A stretch of 56,732 nt of DNA from an uncultured Flavobacteriales bacterium (GCA_913063255.1 CAJXYJ010000004.1:1-56732); one strand, 5' to 3'. Positions 25,386 to 34,870 are shown, counted from the first letter of the stretch. A program made the numbers and translations. The notes: a model not told the origin generated them from the sequence alone.

Positions 25386-28300
25386 TTACTCTTTATGATT
25401 TTTACGTTCTATTAAATAATATACCAGCGGCACTACCAACAATGTTAATACCGTAGATACTATCGTTCCTCCCATTAATGAGATGGCCAATCCTTGAAAT
25501 ATAGGGTCAAATAGTATTACAAAGGCTCCAATTACCACCGTTCCTGCTGTTAATAAAATTGGTGTAGTCCTTACCGCTCCTGCTTCAATTACCGCCTTTT
25601 TAAGTGGTACACCTTCTGTCAATCTTAGGTTAACAAAATCGATAAGTAAAACTGAGTTTCGGACCATAATTCCAGCTAGTGCAATCATACCAATAAATGA
25701 TGTAGCTGTAAAAAATGCATCTAAAATCCAATGTCCTAAGATAATTCCTATTAATGAAAGTGGAATTGCTACCATCATTACCATAGGCGCTTTAAAGCTT
25801 TGGAACCAACCTACAATTAGGATATAAATAAAGATAATTGCGCCTCCAAAGGCCATTCCTAAATCTCTAAACACTTCTAGGGTAATTTGCCATTCTCCAT
25901 CCCATTTTACAGTGTAATTATCTTCGTATTCGGGTTGAGATAAATATAATTCATCTAGCTTATAGCCTTCGGGAAGGTTTATGTCTTTCAATTTATCTGT
26001 CATTCCTAAAATAGCATACACAGGGCTTTCTAATTTTCCAGCCATATCTGCCATTACATAAACAACTCGTTTTTGGTTTTTTCTGAAAATGCTTTTGGCT
26101 TTAGTACTTTCTTTTATATCTACTAAATCTCCTATAGTAATCATGGCGCCTTGATTAGATTTTATTTTCAACTGAGAGATGTCATTGATATTAGATTTTT
26201 CTTGCTCGTCCAATGCTAAAATTATCCCTACTTGTTTGGAGGAATTTTCGTCGTAGAGATTGGTGATTACTCTTTCAGACAAGGCCATATTCATAGTGTA
26301 AACAATCTGTTGTGGTGAAATACCATACAGAATAGCTTTCTCTTTATCGATTACAAACTCATATTCGGTTTGGTCTGCTTCTACCATCCAATCTACATCC
26401 ACAACATCGTCTGTGTTTTTAAGAATGTTTTGAAGTTGATTAGCAACATCTATTTGCCCGTTATAATCTGGGCCATATATTTCAGCAACTATAGTAGATA
26501 ACACAGGGGGTCCTGGGGGCACTTCTACAATTTTCACATTAGCTTTGTATTTAGCTGCTATTTTTTGAATATCTGGACGCATCATACTCGCAAGCTCATG
26601 ACTTTGTAATTTACGATCATGTTTGTCGGTAAGGTTAACTTGAATATCTGCCATATTAGACCCTCCCCGAAGATCGTAATGTCTCACCAATCCATTAAAA
26701 GTAATAGGAGCAGAAGCACCTACATAACTTTGATAATTCCTTACTTCTGGTTGAAAGCTCAAATATTGCGAAATCTCTTTAGCTACTACAGCTGTTCTTT
26801 CTAGAGTAGTGCCTTCTGGCATATCGATGACCACTTGAAATTCGTTTTTATTATCGAAAGGAAGCATTTTTACGGCTACCGAATTGGTAAAAAACAATCC
26901 CATAGTAGCAAATAACACAAAGAATGTTCCTCCTAAAAAGGCCCATCTAATTTTAGAATTTTCAATTAATGGCGATTCAATTCGGTTATATAGTTTATAG
27001 ATAAAAGAATCTTCTAATTGTTTTACAGGCTTTTTCTTTTTTCCTTTTTTGTCTTTTTCACGAAGAAAAATAAACCCTAAATAAGGAGTAATTGTTAAGG
27101 CAACAAATAATGACAGAATCATTGCAATAGAAGCTCCAATAGGCATTGGTGCCATATAAGGCCCCATCATTCCTGAAACAAAAGCCATAGGCAATACCGA
27201 AGCAATTACAGTGAAAGTAGCCAAAATTGTTGGATTCCCCACCTCATTAATCGCATAGAGAGCAGCTTGTTTAAATGGCAAACGTTTCATTTTAAAATGC
27301 CGGTGCATGTTTTCGGCAATAATTATAGAATCATCAACGACGATACCTGTTACAAAGACTAAAGCAAAAAGAGTAATTCTGTTAAGGGTATAATCCAGCA
27401 TATAATAACTAAGAAGAGTTAGTGCAAATGTGATGGGCACAGATAAAAATACTACCAGCCCTCCTCGCCAGCCCATAGCTAACATTACAACAAGAGTAAC
27501 TGCAAGGATGGCTCCTATTAGATGCATTAATAATTCAGAAACTTTTTGTGATGCGGTTTCTCCGTAATTTCTGCTTACCTCAACATGAACATCATCTGGA
27601 ATTAAGTTTAATTTTAAATGCTCCACTTTATCCAAAACAACCTTAGATAACTTCATCGCATCTGCCCCTTTTCTTTTTGCCACAGAAATAGTTACTGCTG
27701 GATATTCAGAATTATATAATTCAGATTTTTTACTTGCTTGACCAAATCCTAAAGCCACATATTCTTTTGAAATTTCTGGTCCATCAAGAATGGTTGCTAT
27801 TTGTTTTAAATATATAGGTCGGTTTTGCTGAACCCCTACAACTAGGTTTTCTATATCCTTTACAGTTTTCAGAAATTCTCCTGTGTTTACATAAAACTCA
27901 GAATCTCCCTTGTTAAAACTACCAGAACTTAATTGTTGATTGTTAGATTGGATCATTTGTGAAATAGAAAGGAAATCTAAACCGGTTTCGGCCATTTTAT
28001 CTTTATCTAAAACAACTCGTAATTGTCTGTTTCTACCACCAATATTTTTGGTAACTGAAACATCATTTACTTTTTCAATCTCATCAGATAATTCTTGAGC
28101 GATCTGTTTAAGTTGATAATCATCATAAGTTTCACTCCAAAGTGTTAAGCCTAAAACTGGGACATCATCTATAGCTCGTGTTTTCACCAAAGGCATCGTA
28201 ACACCTTCTGGCATTATGTCCATATGCTTATTGATTTCGTTATAAAGTTTTACGAATGAGCGCTCAATATCTTCGCCCACATAAAACTGAACAATGACCA

Positions 28301-28583
28301 TCCCTTGTTCTTTCATGGAAGTAGAATACACATATTCAACTCCTTTGATGTTTGAAATTAATTTTTCTAAAGGCATTACCACTCTAGATTCTACCTCGGT
28401 TGGACTTGCTCCAGGATATCCCACAAAGATATCTGCCATAGGAACATCTATCTGTGGTTCTTCCTCCCTCGGAATTAAAAACGAACTATACACTCCAATA
28501 ACCATAAACACGATCATTAGAAGCACTGTAAGCTTTGAGCCAATAAAGCCCTTTGCTATTTTACCTGCTAATCCTTCTTTCAT
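25386..28583 (-). CDS. efflux RND transporter permease
   Basis: A 1065-residue inner-membrane proton/drug or metal antiporter of the AcrB/CusA superfamily. It has one N-terminal helix, a large periplasmic loop, a helix bundle with GIVVDDSIIIAENMHRHF (about residue 405; the paired aspartates are the proton relay of helix 4), a second large loop, and a second bundle. DVPMADIFVGYPGASPTEVE is the usual start of the first pore domain. Unlike CusA there is no clear methionine pair seen by eye, so metal specificity is open. It is seven bases after the adaptor gene and works with it and the TolC-type channel. Confidence 0.93.
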   Translation of the reverse strand: MKEGLAGKIAKGFIGSKLTVLLMIVFMVIGVYSSFLIPREEEPQIDVPMADIFVGYPGASPTEVESRVVMPLEKLISNIKGVEYVYSTSMKEQGMVIVQFYVGEDIERSFVKLYNEINKHMDIMPEGVTMPLVKTRAIDDVPVLGLTLWSETYDDYQLKQIAQELSDEIEKVNDVSVTKNIGGRNRQLRVVLDKDKMAETGLDFLSISQMIQSNNQQLSSGSFNKGDSEFYVNTGEFLKTVKDIENLVVGVQQNRPIYLKQIATILDGPEISKEYVALGFGQASKKSELYNSEYPAVTISVAKRKGADAMKLSKVVLDKVEHLKLNLIPDDVHVEVSRNYGETASQKVSELLMHLIGAILAVTLVVMLAMGWRGGLVVFLSVPITFALTLLSYYMLDYTLNRITLFALVFVTGIVVDDSIIIAENMHRHFKMKRLPFKQAALYAINEVGNPTILATFTVIASVLPMAFVSGMMGPYMAPMPIGASIAMILSLFVALTITPYLGFIFLREKDKKGKKKKPVKQLEDSFIYKLYNRIESPLIENSKIRWAFLGGTFFVLFATMGLFFTNSVAVKMLPFDNKNEFQVVIDMPEGTTLERTAVVAKEISQYLSFQPEVRNYQSYVGASAPITFNGLVRHYDLRGGSNMADIQVNLTDKHDRKLQSHELASMMRPDIQKIAAKYKANVKIVEVPPGPPVLSTIVAEIYGPDYNGQIDVANQLQNILKNTDDVVDVDWMVEADQTEYEFVIDKEKAILYGISPQQIVYTMNMALSERVITNLYDENSSKQVGIILALDEQEKSNINDISQLKIKSNQGAMITIGDLVDIKESTKAKSIFRKNQKRVVYVMADMAGKLESPVYAILGMTDKLKDINLPEGYKLDELYLSQPEYEDNYTVKWDGEWQITLEVFRDLGMAFGGAIIFIYILIVGWFQSFKAPMVMMVAIPLSLIGIILGHWILDAFFTATSFIGMIALAGIMVRNSVLLIDFVNLRLTEGVPLKKAVIEAGAVRTTPILLTAGTVVIGAFVILFDPIFQGLAISLMGGTIVSTVLTLLVVPLVYYLIERKNHKE

Positions 28584-28590
28584 AGTATTA

Positions 28591-29661
28591 TTATTGTATA
28601 GTTACTCTTACTCCGTTGTATAATTTTCCTTCTGCGGAAACAATGAATTGCTCTTCAGAATTTAAACCCGACAAAACCTCTACTTTATCTCCGTAGGTTT
28701 TTCCTAATCGCAACCAACGTAATAAAGCTGTTTGATTTTGGCTTATTGTATAAATACCTGATAGTTGACCTCTACGGACTATCACTTCTTCGGGTACTAA
28801 AACTATGTTAGTCTTTGTTACTTTCATTGTTGGGATCATAACACTCGTGTACATTCCAGATAATATTGGAACTTTAGTTTTATCGAGAGTTATTTTTACA
28901 AAATATTGCCCTCCTGAGTTATTTGCTGAGGTACTTACTTCGGTTACTTCTCCTATAAGTGTTTCTGAAATAGATTTCACTAATACATTTACTTTCATCC
29001 CGTTTTTAATTTGTGAAATTTCATTTTCAGGAATGGATAAGTTAATTTCAAAATTCTCAGGATCCTCTACAGTTATTAAAGGCATTCCGGGATTTGCTAA
29101 ATCACCAGTATCAATAAATTTATGGGTAACTATACCGCTAAAAGGTGCTTTAATATTTACATATTTAAATTGTGCATTGATTTCATTCTTCATTTGATTG
29201 GCAGCTTCTAGGCGAGCTTTAGCAATTTCAAAATTGGCCGCCATATCGTCCACTTCTTTTTGAGAAGCAGAGTTTTCTGAAAATAAGTTTTTATAACGAT
29301 TGTAATCTTTTTCGGAAATGTTATAAGCTGCTCTTGCTTCGGTTATACTCGCGTTTACTTGAGCTCTTTTAGCCTGTAAATCTGTATTATTAATAGATAA
29401 AAGCAATTCCCCTTTGGTTATTTTATCTCCAACCTTTACATAAATTTGATCTACATAACCGCTAGTTCTAGTGCTTAATGTTACCGCATTTGCCGCTTCT
29501 ATTTTCCCACTTGCAGTAAAAAACGGACTGTTATTATCTAAATTCACAGAACTTATCGTTACAGCAATGGCGGGTGTTTTGTTTGTTGAAGTTTCTTTAA
29601 TGTCACTTCCACAGCTAATAAACAAAAGAGATAGAGTAACGAGAGTGATATATTTTTTCAT
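28591..29661 (-). CDS. RND periplasmic adaptor (membrane fusion protein)
   Basis: A 356-residue lipoprotein adaptor (lipobox FISC, cysteine 17). Order of domains: barrel-sandwich/lipoyl halves (VDQIYVKVGDKITKGELL near residue 70 and FKYVNIKAPFSGIV near 168), an alpha-helical hairpin between them, then beta-barrel and membrane-proximal domains. It bridges the permease and TolC. Gaps of seven bases on both sides indicate one operon. Confidence 0.92.
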   Translation of the reverse strand: MKKYITLVTLSLLFISCGSDIKETSTNKTPAIAVTISSVNLDNNSPFFTASGKIEAANAVTLSTRTSGYVDQIYVKVGDKITKGELLLSINNTDLQAKRAQVNASITEARAAYNISEKDYNRYKNLFSENSASQKEVDDMAANFEIAKARLEAANQMKNEINAQFKYVNIKAPFSGIVTHKFIDTGDLANPGMPLITVEDPENFEINLSIPENEISQIKNGMKVNVLVKSISETLIGEVTEVSTSANNSGGQYFVKITLDKTKVPILSGMYTSVMIPTMKVTKTNIVLVPEEVIVRRGQLSGIYTISQNQTALLRWLRLGKTYGDKVEVLSGLNSEEQFIVSAEGKLYNGVRVTIQ

Positions 29662-29668
29662 ATTGATT

Positions 29669-30982
29669 TTATTCTTTGGTTAAAAATTGTAGGTATAAGT
29701 ATGCGTAATTATACTCAAAAATGGTTTGATAATATTGTAGTTGTTTTTGAGCGTATTGTGTTTCCGCCAACAATAAATCTGTTGTTTTTTCTAATCCCTC
29801 TTTATATCTATTGGTTCTTATCCGTAAAGATTCTTTAGATTGTTCTAAAGCTAAATGGGTTAGTTTTAATTTGCTATCAGCATCTAAAACCATTCGGTTT
29901 GCCTTATTAAGATCTAATGTGCTTTGCGAGATATACTGTTCGTATTCAAGTATAGATTGATCATATTGCGCTTTACTTTTTTGAGTTTTCCCAACATTTT
30001 TATAACCTTCAAAAAGACTCCAGTTTAATTGTGCTCCCACAATATATCCTGTGGAGCTTCCTTGAAAAGCATTTTGATCGTAGAGCTCATAACTACCAAA
30101 AGCATTAAGCCTTGGTATAAAAACCATCTTATTTGCTTTATACAAAGACGCATAAGCTTCGGTTGTTAATTGCATTGCTTTGATATCTGTTCTTTCTTCT
30201 GAAACAACTTTTCTATTAGCTAAAGGAAGTGATGAAATAAGCAAACTGTCTGAAGGTATTAATACTGCAGTGTCATTTTCATTCATTAAATAAGACAAAT
30301 AATCTGAAGAGTTTTTTATATTACTCTTTGCAGACCGAAGCTGATTCTGTACTTCGCTAACACGAACTTCTACCGATAAAAGATCGGCTCTTTGCAGGTA
30401 GCCTTGTTTAAAACTAATGTCAGCTACTTTCTTATTTTCTTTTGCAGTTTCTAAAGATTTTTCTAGTACCTCTACCGCTTTATAAGCTAATTGCAATTGC
30501 ATATAAGCTTTTTCAACTTCAAAAGTTAGGTAACCTTTGTTTCGTATAGTTTGAAGAGCTATTGCATCCATTTTATTTTTGGCTGATTTACGCTGGTAGA
30601 AACCATCAAGATTGATAAGAGGTTGTTGTATTTCGAACTTTGTTGCAAATCCGGTTACTTCATCAGGATTATTTAAAAGTTCTGGATTAAAGTCTTCGGG
30701 GGTTAATATCCCTTGATTTAATTTTGTTCCAAAAGCCATTAAAGGATTGGTAGTTACTAGACCCGAATGGGAGGCCGAAATATTTGGCAAGAACACAGAG
30801 TTGGTTTGTCTGTATTCCGCTCTTGCTTTTAAAAATTCTTGATCAGAAATTTTTAAAGATATGTTTTGTTCAAGAACCTTAGATAAGACTTCAGATTTGG
30901 TAATAGATTTTAATTCCTGAGAGAATAAGGAAACCGAAAATAATAAAATTCCAAGGGTTATAATATATAAGTGTTTCTTCAT
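29669..30982 (-). CDS. TolC family outer-membrane efflux protein
   Basis: A 437-residue outer-membrane factor with signal peptide (residues 1-21, ending LFSQ) and two repeated halves of long helices typical of TolC (for example ISDQEFLKARAEYRQTNSVF and KSKAQYDQSILEYEQYISQ). It is the first gene of the leftward operon TolC-adaptor-permease-PII-like-DUF2892. A -7 box TATTTTTG at 31004-31011 and a GTAAC-type palindrome lie upstream. Confidence 0.92.
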   Translation of the reverse strand: MKKHLYIITLGILLFSVSLFSQELKSITKSEVLSKVLEQNISLKISDQEFLKARAEYRQTNSVFLPNISASHSGLVTTNPLMAFGTKLNQGILTPEDFNPELLNNPDEVTGFATKFEIQQPLINLDGFYQRKSAKNKMDAIALQTIRNKGYLTFEVEKAYMQLQLAYKAVEVLEKSLETAKENKKVADISFKQGYLQRADLLSVEVRVSEVQNQLRSAKSNIKNSSDYLSYLMNENDTAVLIPSDSLLISSLPLANRKVVSEERTDIKAMQLTTEAYASLYKANKMVFIPRLNAFGSYELYDQNAFQGSSTGYIVGAQLNWSLFEGYKNVGKTQKSKAQYDQSILEYEQYISQSTLDLNKANRMVLDADSKLKLTHLALEQSKESLRIRTNRYKEGLEKTTDLLLAETQYAQKQLQYYQTIFEYNYAYLYLQFLTKE

Positions 30983-31003
30983 TTTAGTTTTTTAATTATA
31001 GGG

Positions 31004-31070
31004 CAAAAATATAAAAGCAAGCAAGAGTTATAAGTAACATTAGATACACGGTTGTGTAACTTTTGTTACA
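31004..31070 (-). promoter_or_regulatory. RND operon promoter with distal WGTAAC-N4-GTTACW operator
   Basis: On the minus strand the -7 box TATTTTTG is at 31004-31011. A perfect palindrome TGTAACTTTTGTTACA is at 31055-31070, its centre 51.5 bp upstream of the first T of the -7 box, so about -63 from the transcription start. That is a class I Crp/Fnr position, unlike the about -41.5 of the other copies. Confidence 0.6.
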
Positions 31071-31130
31071 TACAAACCAACAATACTAAAGGTTTCCACA
31101 TTATACTTGAGTTTGTTTATTTTGAAAAAA

Positions 31131-31173
31131 TGACAATTGTCAGTAATATATATTAAAGGGTTTTCTAATTTTG
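31131..31173 (+). promoter_or_regulatory. promoter with TGAC-N4-GTCA operator (copper operon)
   Basis: The perfect palindrome TGACAATTGTCA (31131-31142) is centred 29.5 bp upstream of the -7 box TAATTTTG (31166-31173). The predicted start site is at about 31177-31178, so the operator would be near -41.5, a class II activator position, and the transcript would be almost leaderless for the ATG at 31179. Confidence 0.65.
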
Positions 31174-31178
31174 CAGAG

Positions 31179-31553
31179 ATGAATCGACATAGAATTATAT
31201 TCTCTTTCATACTTGTTACGGCTTTGCTTTGGAACATGTTTCATGTTGCAATTACCTATGGGTATTATTATTTAGATGAATCGGGATTTATAGAACAATT
31301 TTGTGTCAATAAAGAAAAACCAGAATTAAAATGTAATGGTAAATGTCATTTAAAAGAGGTCGCAGAAAAGGATTCTACAAACGATGAAGCTCCTTCTAAA
31401 ATGATTGCATCTAAAGACATTACATTATTCATTCAAGAAAAAGAAAAAATAAAATTCGGTCAAAGCACGAATTACAAAAAACAGGTTTATAATTATAATA
31501 ATCTGTATAATTATTTGAGCGAATACTCATTTTATCACCCTCCACAAGTATAA
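31179..31553 (+). CDS. small exported cysteine-rich protein of the copper operon
   Basis: A 124-residue protein with one N-terminal membrane or signal segment (residues 6-25) and an exposed part containing QFCVNKEKPELKCNGKCHL (about residues 43-61), a Cys/His cluster suited to metal binding. I chose the ATG at 31179; the TAATTTTG -7 box ends only six bases before it, which excludes longer versions. The family is a conserved flavobacterial hypothetical in my judgement. Followed by a methionine-rich lipoprotein and a copper-type TonB receptor, so a copper role is inferred. Confidence 0.65.
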   Translation: MNRHRIIFSFILVTALLWNMFHVAITYGYYYLDESGFIEQFCVNKEKPELKCNGKCHLKEVAEKDSTNDEAPSKMIASKDITLFIQEKEKIKFGQSTNYKKQVYNYNNLYNYLSEYSFYHPPQV

Positions 31554-31741
31554 TCTACATTATATACACTCCCATTCTCATAATGAATTAATCAATGTGA
31601 GCAAGTAAATTACATTTCAAAAAGATAAAATTGTAAGGCTTTTGGGTGTGTATAAAGCTTAAAAATTCAATTTAAAAAATTATCAAAATTCAATGCCGTC
31701 ATTAAGCATATTAACTGACGCAACTTATAAAATACTATAAA

Positions 31742-32593
31742 ATGAAACTATTAAAATATATATTCCCAGTACTATTCGCTATTACTATTATTTCTTGTTC
31801 AAGTGACGATGATGACAATACTATAGACCCAATAAATGAAGTTGAAGATTTATTATTGGTTCAAGAAATTACTAACGAAACACATGCTATTGAAATATTT
31901 ACAAAGTCTGGAGAAATTGCACAAGGGTATAATGAGTTTACCATTAGAATAAAAGACAAAACCTCTCAAGAGTTTGTTGAAAATGCGTCTTTTATGTGGA
32001 TGCCTATGATGCATATGACAGAAATGAGTCATTCTTGTCCAAAATCTAATCTTGTGAAAACCGAAGGAAAAGAAACTATCTATACAGGTAATATGGTTTT
32101 TCAAATGCCAAATAATGCAGATGAAGGATGGGACATAACTTTTGATTATACTATCAATAGTGAAGAATTTACAGCAGTAGGAGGCATAAATGTAACTGCT
32201 TCAGAAAAACAGGTTGTAACGACATTTATGGGGACCGACGGTGTAAAATATATAATAGCTTACATGGAACCTAAAACTCCAGAAGTAATGGTAAACGATA
32301 TGACTGTTGGGCTTTACAAGATGGAAAGTATGATGTCTTTTCCAATAGTTGAAAACTATACTATTATGTTAGATCCTCGTATGCCAAGTATGGGAAATCA
32401 TGCCTCACCTAATAATGAAGATTTAGTTTATAATCCTACTACGAATCTGTATGATGGTAAACTATCATTAACCATGACGGGGTATTGGAAACTAAACTTG
32501 ATGTTGCATAATCAAGAGGGCGATATGTTAAAAGGAGAAATGGTTACGGATGAAAATGAAAGCAGCAGCCTTTATTTAGAAATAGAATTTTAG
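31742..32593 (+). CDS. Met/His-rich lipoprotein, probable copper binding
   Basis: A 283-residue lipoprotein (lipobox IISC, cysteine 19, followed by SSDDDD). The segment MWMPMMHMTEMSHSCP near residue 81 is packed with Met and His, and PRMPSMGNHASP near 216 repeats the theme. The two halves look like FixH/YtkA-type beta-sandwich domains. Such methionine motifs bind Cu(I) in the periplasm. It sits just upstream of a TonB receptor with an OprC-like motif, so delivery or sensing of copper at the outer membrane is likely. Confidence 0.72.
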   Translation: MKLLKYIFPVLFAITIISCSSDDDDNTIDPINEVEDLLLVQEITNETHAIEIFTKSGEIAQGYNEFTIRIKDKTSQEFVENASFMWMPMMHMTEMSHSCPKSNLVKTEGKETIYTGNMVFQMPNNADEGWDITFDYTINSEEFTAVGGINVTASEKQVVTTFMGTDGVKYIIAYMEPKTPEVMVNDMTVGLYKMESMMSFPIVENYTIMLDPRMPSMGNHASPNNEDLVYNPTTNLYDGKLSLTMTGYWKLNLMLHNQEGDMLKGEMVTDENESSSLYLEIEF

Positions 32594-32610
32594 TAAAACC
32601 TATGGTATCA

Positions 32611-32648
32611 AGGCGGATTTAATGAAATCATTTTTACTAAATCAGCCT
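32611..32648 (+). terminator. imperfect hairpin between lipoprotein and TonB receptor genes
   Basis: AGGCGGATTTA (32611-32621) pairs with TAAATCAGCCT (32638-32648) apart from one G/A mismatch, loop 16 bases. There is only a short T-tract, so it may be a partial terminator or a processing site rather than an operon end. Confidence 0.4.
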
Positions 32649-32664
32649 CTTTAAACAATTGAAA

Positions 32665-34665
32665 ATGAAAAATATATTTTTTTGTTTCGTTATTGGAATT
32701 CTATTATCGTCTAATTTACTCGCACAAAATCAAGAAATAGATTCCACAAATGTAGTTGGATTGTCTGAAGTAATTGTGATAGGTAAAACGAATTTAAAAA
32801 ACCGAAAACAAGTAAAACCTCTTTCTACTATTGATGATTATTTAGAAGAATCTAGCAAGGTTACCATGATAAAAAGAGGGAATTATGCTTGGGAGGCTGC
32901 TATGAATAATATGCTTTCTGAAAGATTGTCTGTTACTATTGACGGGATGCAAATTTTTGGAGCATGTACAGATAAAATGGATCCGATTACCTCCTATGTG
33001 GATGTTTCAAATTTATCTGAAGTAAAAATAACTTCTGGACAACAAGGGTCTGAAAATGGAGCCACTATTGGAGGAAGTATCGATTTAAAAATTCAGAAAA
33101 ACGACTTTAAAAAAGAAGAATTTAATGCAGGGGTAGACTTGGGATATGAAACCAATAGCAATGCTAGGATTATAAGCTCCGAGATTAATTATTCCAATGC
33201 GAAATTCTTTACCAATGTGGATGGTATCTATAGAAAATCTGATAATTATAGTGCAGGAAATGATGAAGAAATTTTGTTTTCTCAATTTGAGAAATATAAT
33301 ATATCTGGAGTAGCAGGTGTAAAAACTGGGAAAAATGGAGCTCTTATAGGATCTGTAATTTATGATAAAGCAACAGATGTGGGCTACCCAGCATTACCTA
33401 TGGATGTTTCCTTGGCTGAGGCTTTAATTGCATCTTTAAGCTATGAGATAGACAGTGTTAATGCCTTTATTAATAAATGGGAAACCAAAGTATATGCCAA
33501 TACAATATCGCATGTTATGGATGATACAAAAAGGCCAGATGTACCTATCCATATGGATATGCCGGGTTGGAGTGATACCTATGGTTTTTATTCAAAGATT
33601 TATGCAAAAAAGTCGAATCATAACTTGTTATTTAATTTTAACGGATACTATAATAAGTCTTTGGCAGAGATGACGATGTATTCAAACGATCCTAATGAAA
33701 ACTCTATGTTTATGCTTACCTGGCCAGATGTTAGAACAGTATATTCTGGAATTTATGGGGAAGATGCAATCACTTTAGCAAACAATAAAGCTTTGAAATT
33801 TTCAGGAAGATTTGGATTTCAACATGCTACCGTTGCAGATGAATTTGGATTAAATAGTTTGCGAATATTTTACCCAGATTTAGAAGATACAGATTCCCGA
33901 TTTATCTTTAATTTATCTTCTGAATTTAAACTTAATATTAAAAAAACAAGCTTATTATTTAATGTAGGTTATGGGGAAAGAGCACCTTCTGTTACAGAAG
34001 CTTATGGTTTTTATTTATATAATAGTTTTGATAATTACGATTATATAGGAAATCCATATTTAAAAAATGAAAAATCTTTAGAGTTTAATACTTCAATTAA
34101 TCATTCCACTTCAAAATTAAAGATTGGTGCTGAAGCTTCTTTCTTTTATATTTCAGATTATATTATTGGAAAAACAGACCCCAACCTTACACAGATGACT
34201 ATTGGTGCAGATGGAGTTAGAGTTTATACAGCCTTAGATTATGCTACAATATTTAATACAGGTTTGAGTGCTAGATATAAATTGATTCCAGGCTGGACCT
34301 TAAATGGTTTTATGGGATATTCTATTGGAAAGGATAACAATAGTAATAATCTACCATTAATTAGCCCATTTAGCTATAAAGCGGCAGTACAGTTTAAAAA
34401 GAACTTATTTGACGCTGAAATAAACATGAATGGGGCAGGAGAACAAAAAAATTATAGCAATTATTTTGGAGAAAATAAAACAGACGCCTATGCTATTTTA
34501 AACATTAATGCTTCTTATAACTTTTATCTGAATAGTCAGAAGGTTTACCTAAAAACAGGAATAGAAAATCTTTTAGACGAATACTATTCAACCTTTGCAG
34601 ATTGGAATAATATACCAAGAATGGGAAGGAATTTCTTTATAAATGTATCATATACGATTCGATAG
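32665..34665 (+). CDS. TonB-dependent receptor, OprC/NosA-like copper receptor
   Basis: A 666-residue outer-membrane receptor: signal peptide (ending LLAQ), plug domain and a beta-barrel that ends in a C-terminal aromatic-type strand (FFINVSYTIR). The plug has FGACTDKMDPITSYV near residue 99; C101-x3-M105 matches the CxxxM copper site described for OprC, and the MDPxTSY run is typical of the OprC/NosA group. HMDM near residue 291 may give further ligands. A TTG two codons upstream (32659) is an alternative start. It would import copper, probably for a cuproenzyme such as an oxidase or a denitrification enzyme encoded elsewhere. Confidence 0.8.
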   Translation: MKNIFFCFVIGILLSSNLLAQNQEIDSTNVVGLSEVIVIGKTNLKNRKQVKPLSTIDDYLEESSKVTMIKRGNYAWEAAMNNMLSERLSVTIDGMQIFGACTDKMDPITSYVDVSNLSEVKITSGQQGSENGATIGGSIDLKIQKNDFKKEEFNAGVDLGYETNSNARIISSEINYSNAKFFTNVDGIYRKSDNYSAGNDEEILFSQFEKYNISGVAGVKTGKNGALIGSVIYDKATDVGYPALPMDVSLAEALIASLSYEIDSVNAFINKWETKVYANTISHVMDDTKRPDVPIHMDMPGWSDTYGFYSKIYAKKSNHNLLFNFNGYYNKSLAEMTMYSNDPNENSMFMLTWPDVRTVYSGIYGEDAITLANNKALKFSGRFGFQHATVADEFGLNSLRIFYPDLEDTDSRFIFNLSSEFKLNIKKTSLLFNVGYGERAPSVTEAYGFYLYNSFDNYDYIGNPYLKNEKSLEFNTSINHSTSKLKIGAEASFFYISDYIIGKTDPNLTQMTIGADGVRVYTALDYATIFNTGLSARYKLIPGWTLNGFMGYSIGKDNNSNNLPLISPFSYKAAVQFKKNLFDAEINMNGAGEQKNYSNYFGENKTDAYAILNINASYNFYLNSQKVYLKTGIENLLDEYYSTFADWNNIPRMGRNFFINVSYTIR

Positions 34666-34669
34666 AAGT

Positions 34670-34798
34670 TTATTTCTTTTTACCGCCATTCATAAAAGAA
34701 ATTAATAGAATAACGAGGACAACACAAACTAATGCAAAAACCCCGATCATAACTACACCATTTGTATAGTTGTAAAGTGCTGTGTTTTGATTAATCAT
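34670..34798 (-). CDS. 42-residue membrane microprotein
   Basis: An ATG-initiated frame of 42 codons: a polar N-terminus (MINQNTALYNYTNG), one strong membrane helix (about residues 15-36) and the basic tail MNGGKKK. Topology is N-out/C-in by the positive-inside rule. It converges on the TonB receptor gene, five bases apart. A TGAC-type operator and -7-like box lie upstream at 34816-34857. Small one-helix proteins of this kind are often subunits of respiratory oxidases; that is only a suggestion. Confidence 0.6.
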   Translation of the reverse strand: MINQNTALYNYTNGVVMIGVFALVCVVLVILLISFMNGGKKK

Positions 34799-34815
34799 AA
34801 AATTAATTTAAGTTA

Positions 34816-34857
34816 TAAAAATACAATTGTTATTTTAAGTAAAACTGACAAATATCA
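34816..34857 (-). promoter_or_regulatory. promoter with TGAC-type operator (microprotein)
   Basis: On the minus strand the -7-like box TATTTTTA (34816-34823) follows the near-palindrome TGATATTTGTCA (34846-34857; one mismatch from TGAC-N4-GTCA), centre 28.5 bp upstream of the first T. The start site would be near 34811, giving a 13-base leader for the 42-residue microprotein. Confidence 0.5.
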
Positions 34858-34870
34858 GAAGAGAATTATT

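Noticed and set aside
28294-29197. 109- and 130-codon plus-strand frames inside the RND permease and adaptor genes
   Set aside because: Antisense to genes with family-typical sequence and tight operon spacing; no features of their own.
31034-31038. Additional GTAAC half-site near the RND promoter as a second operator
   Set aside because: Only one half-site is present; the partner half at four-base spacing does not match.
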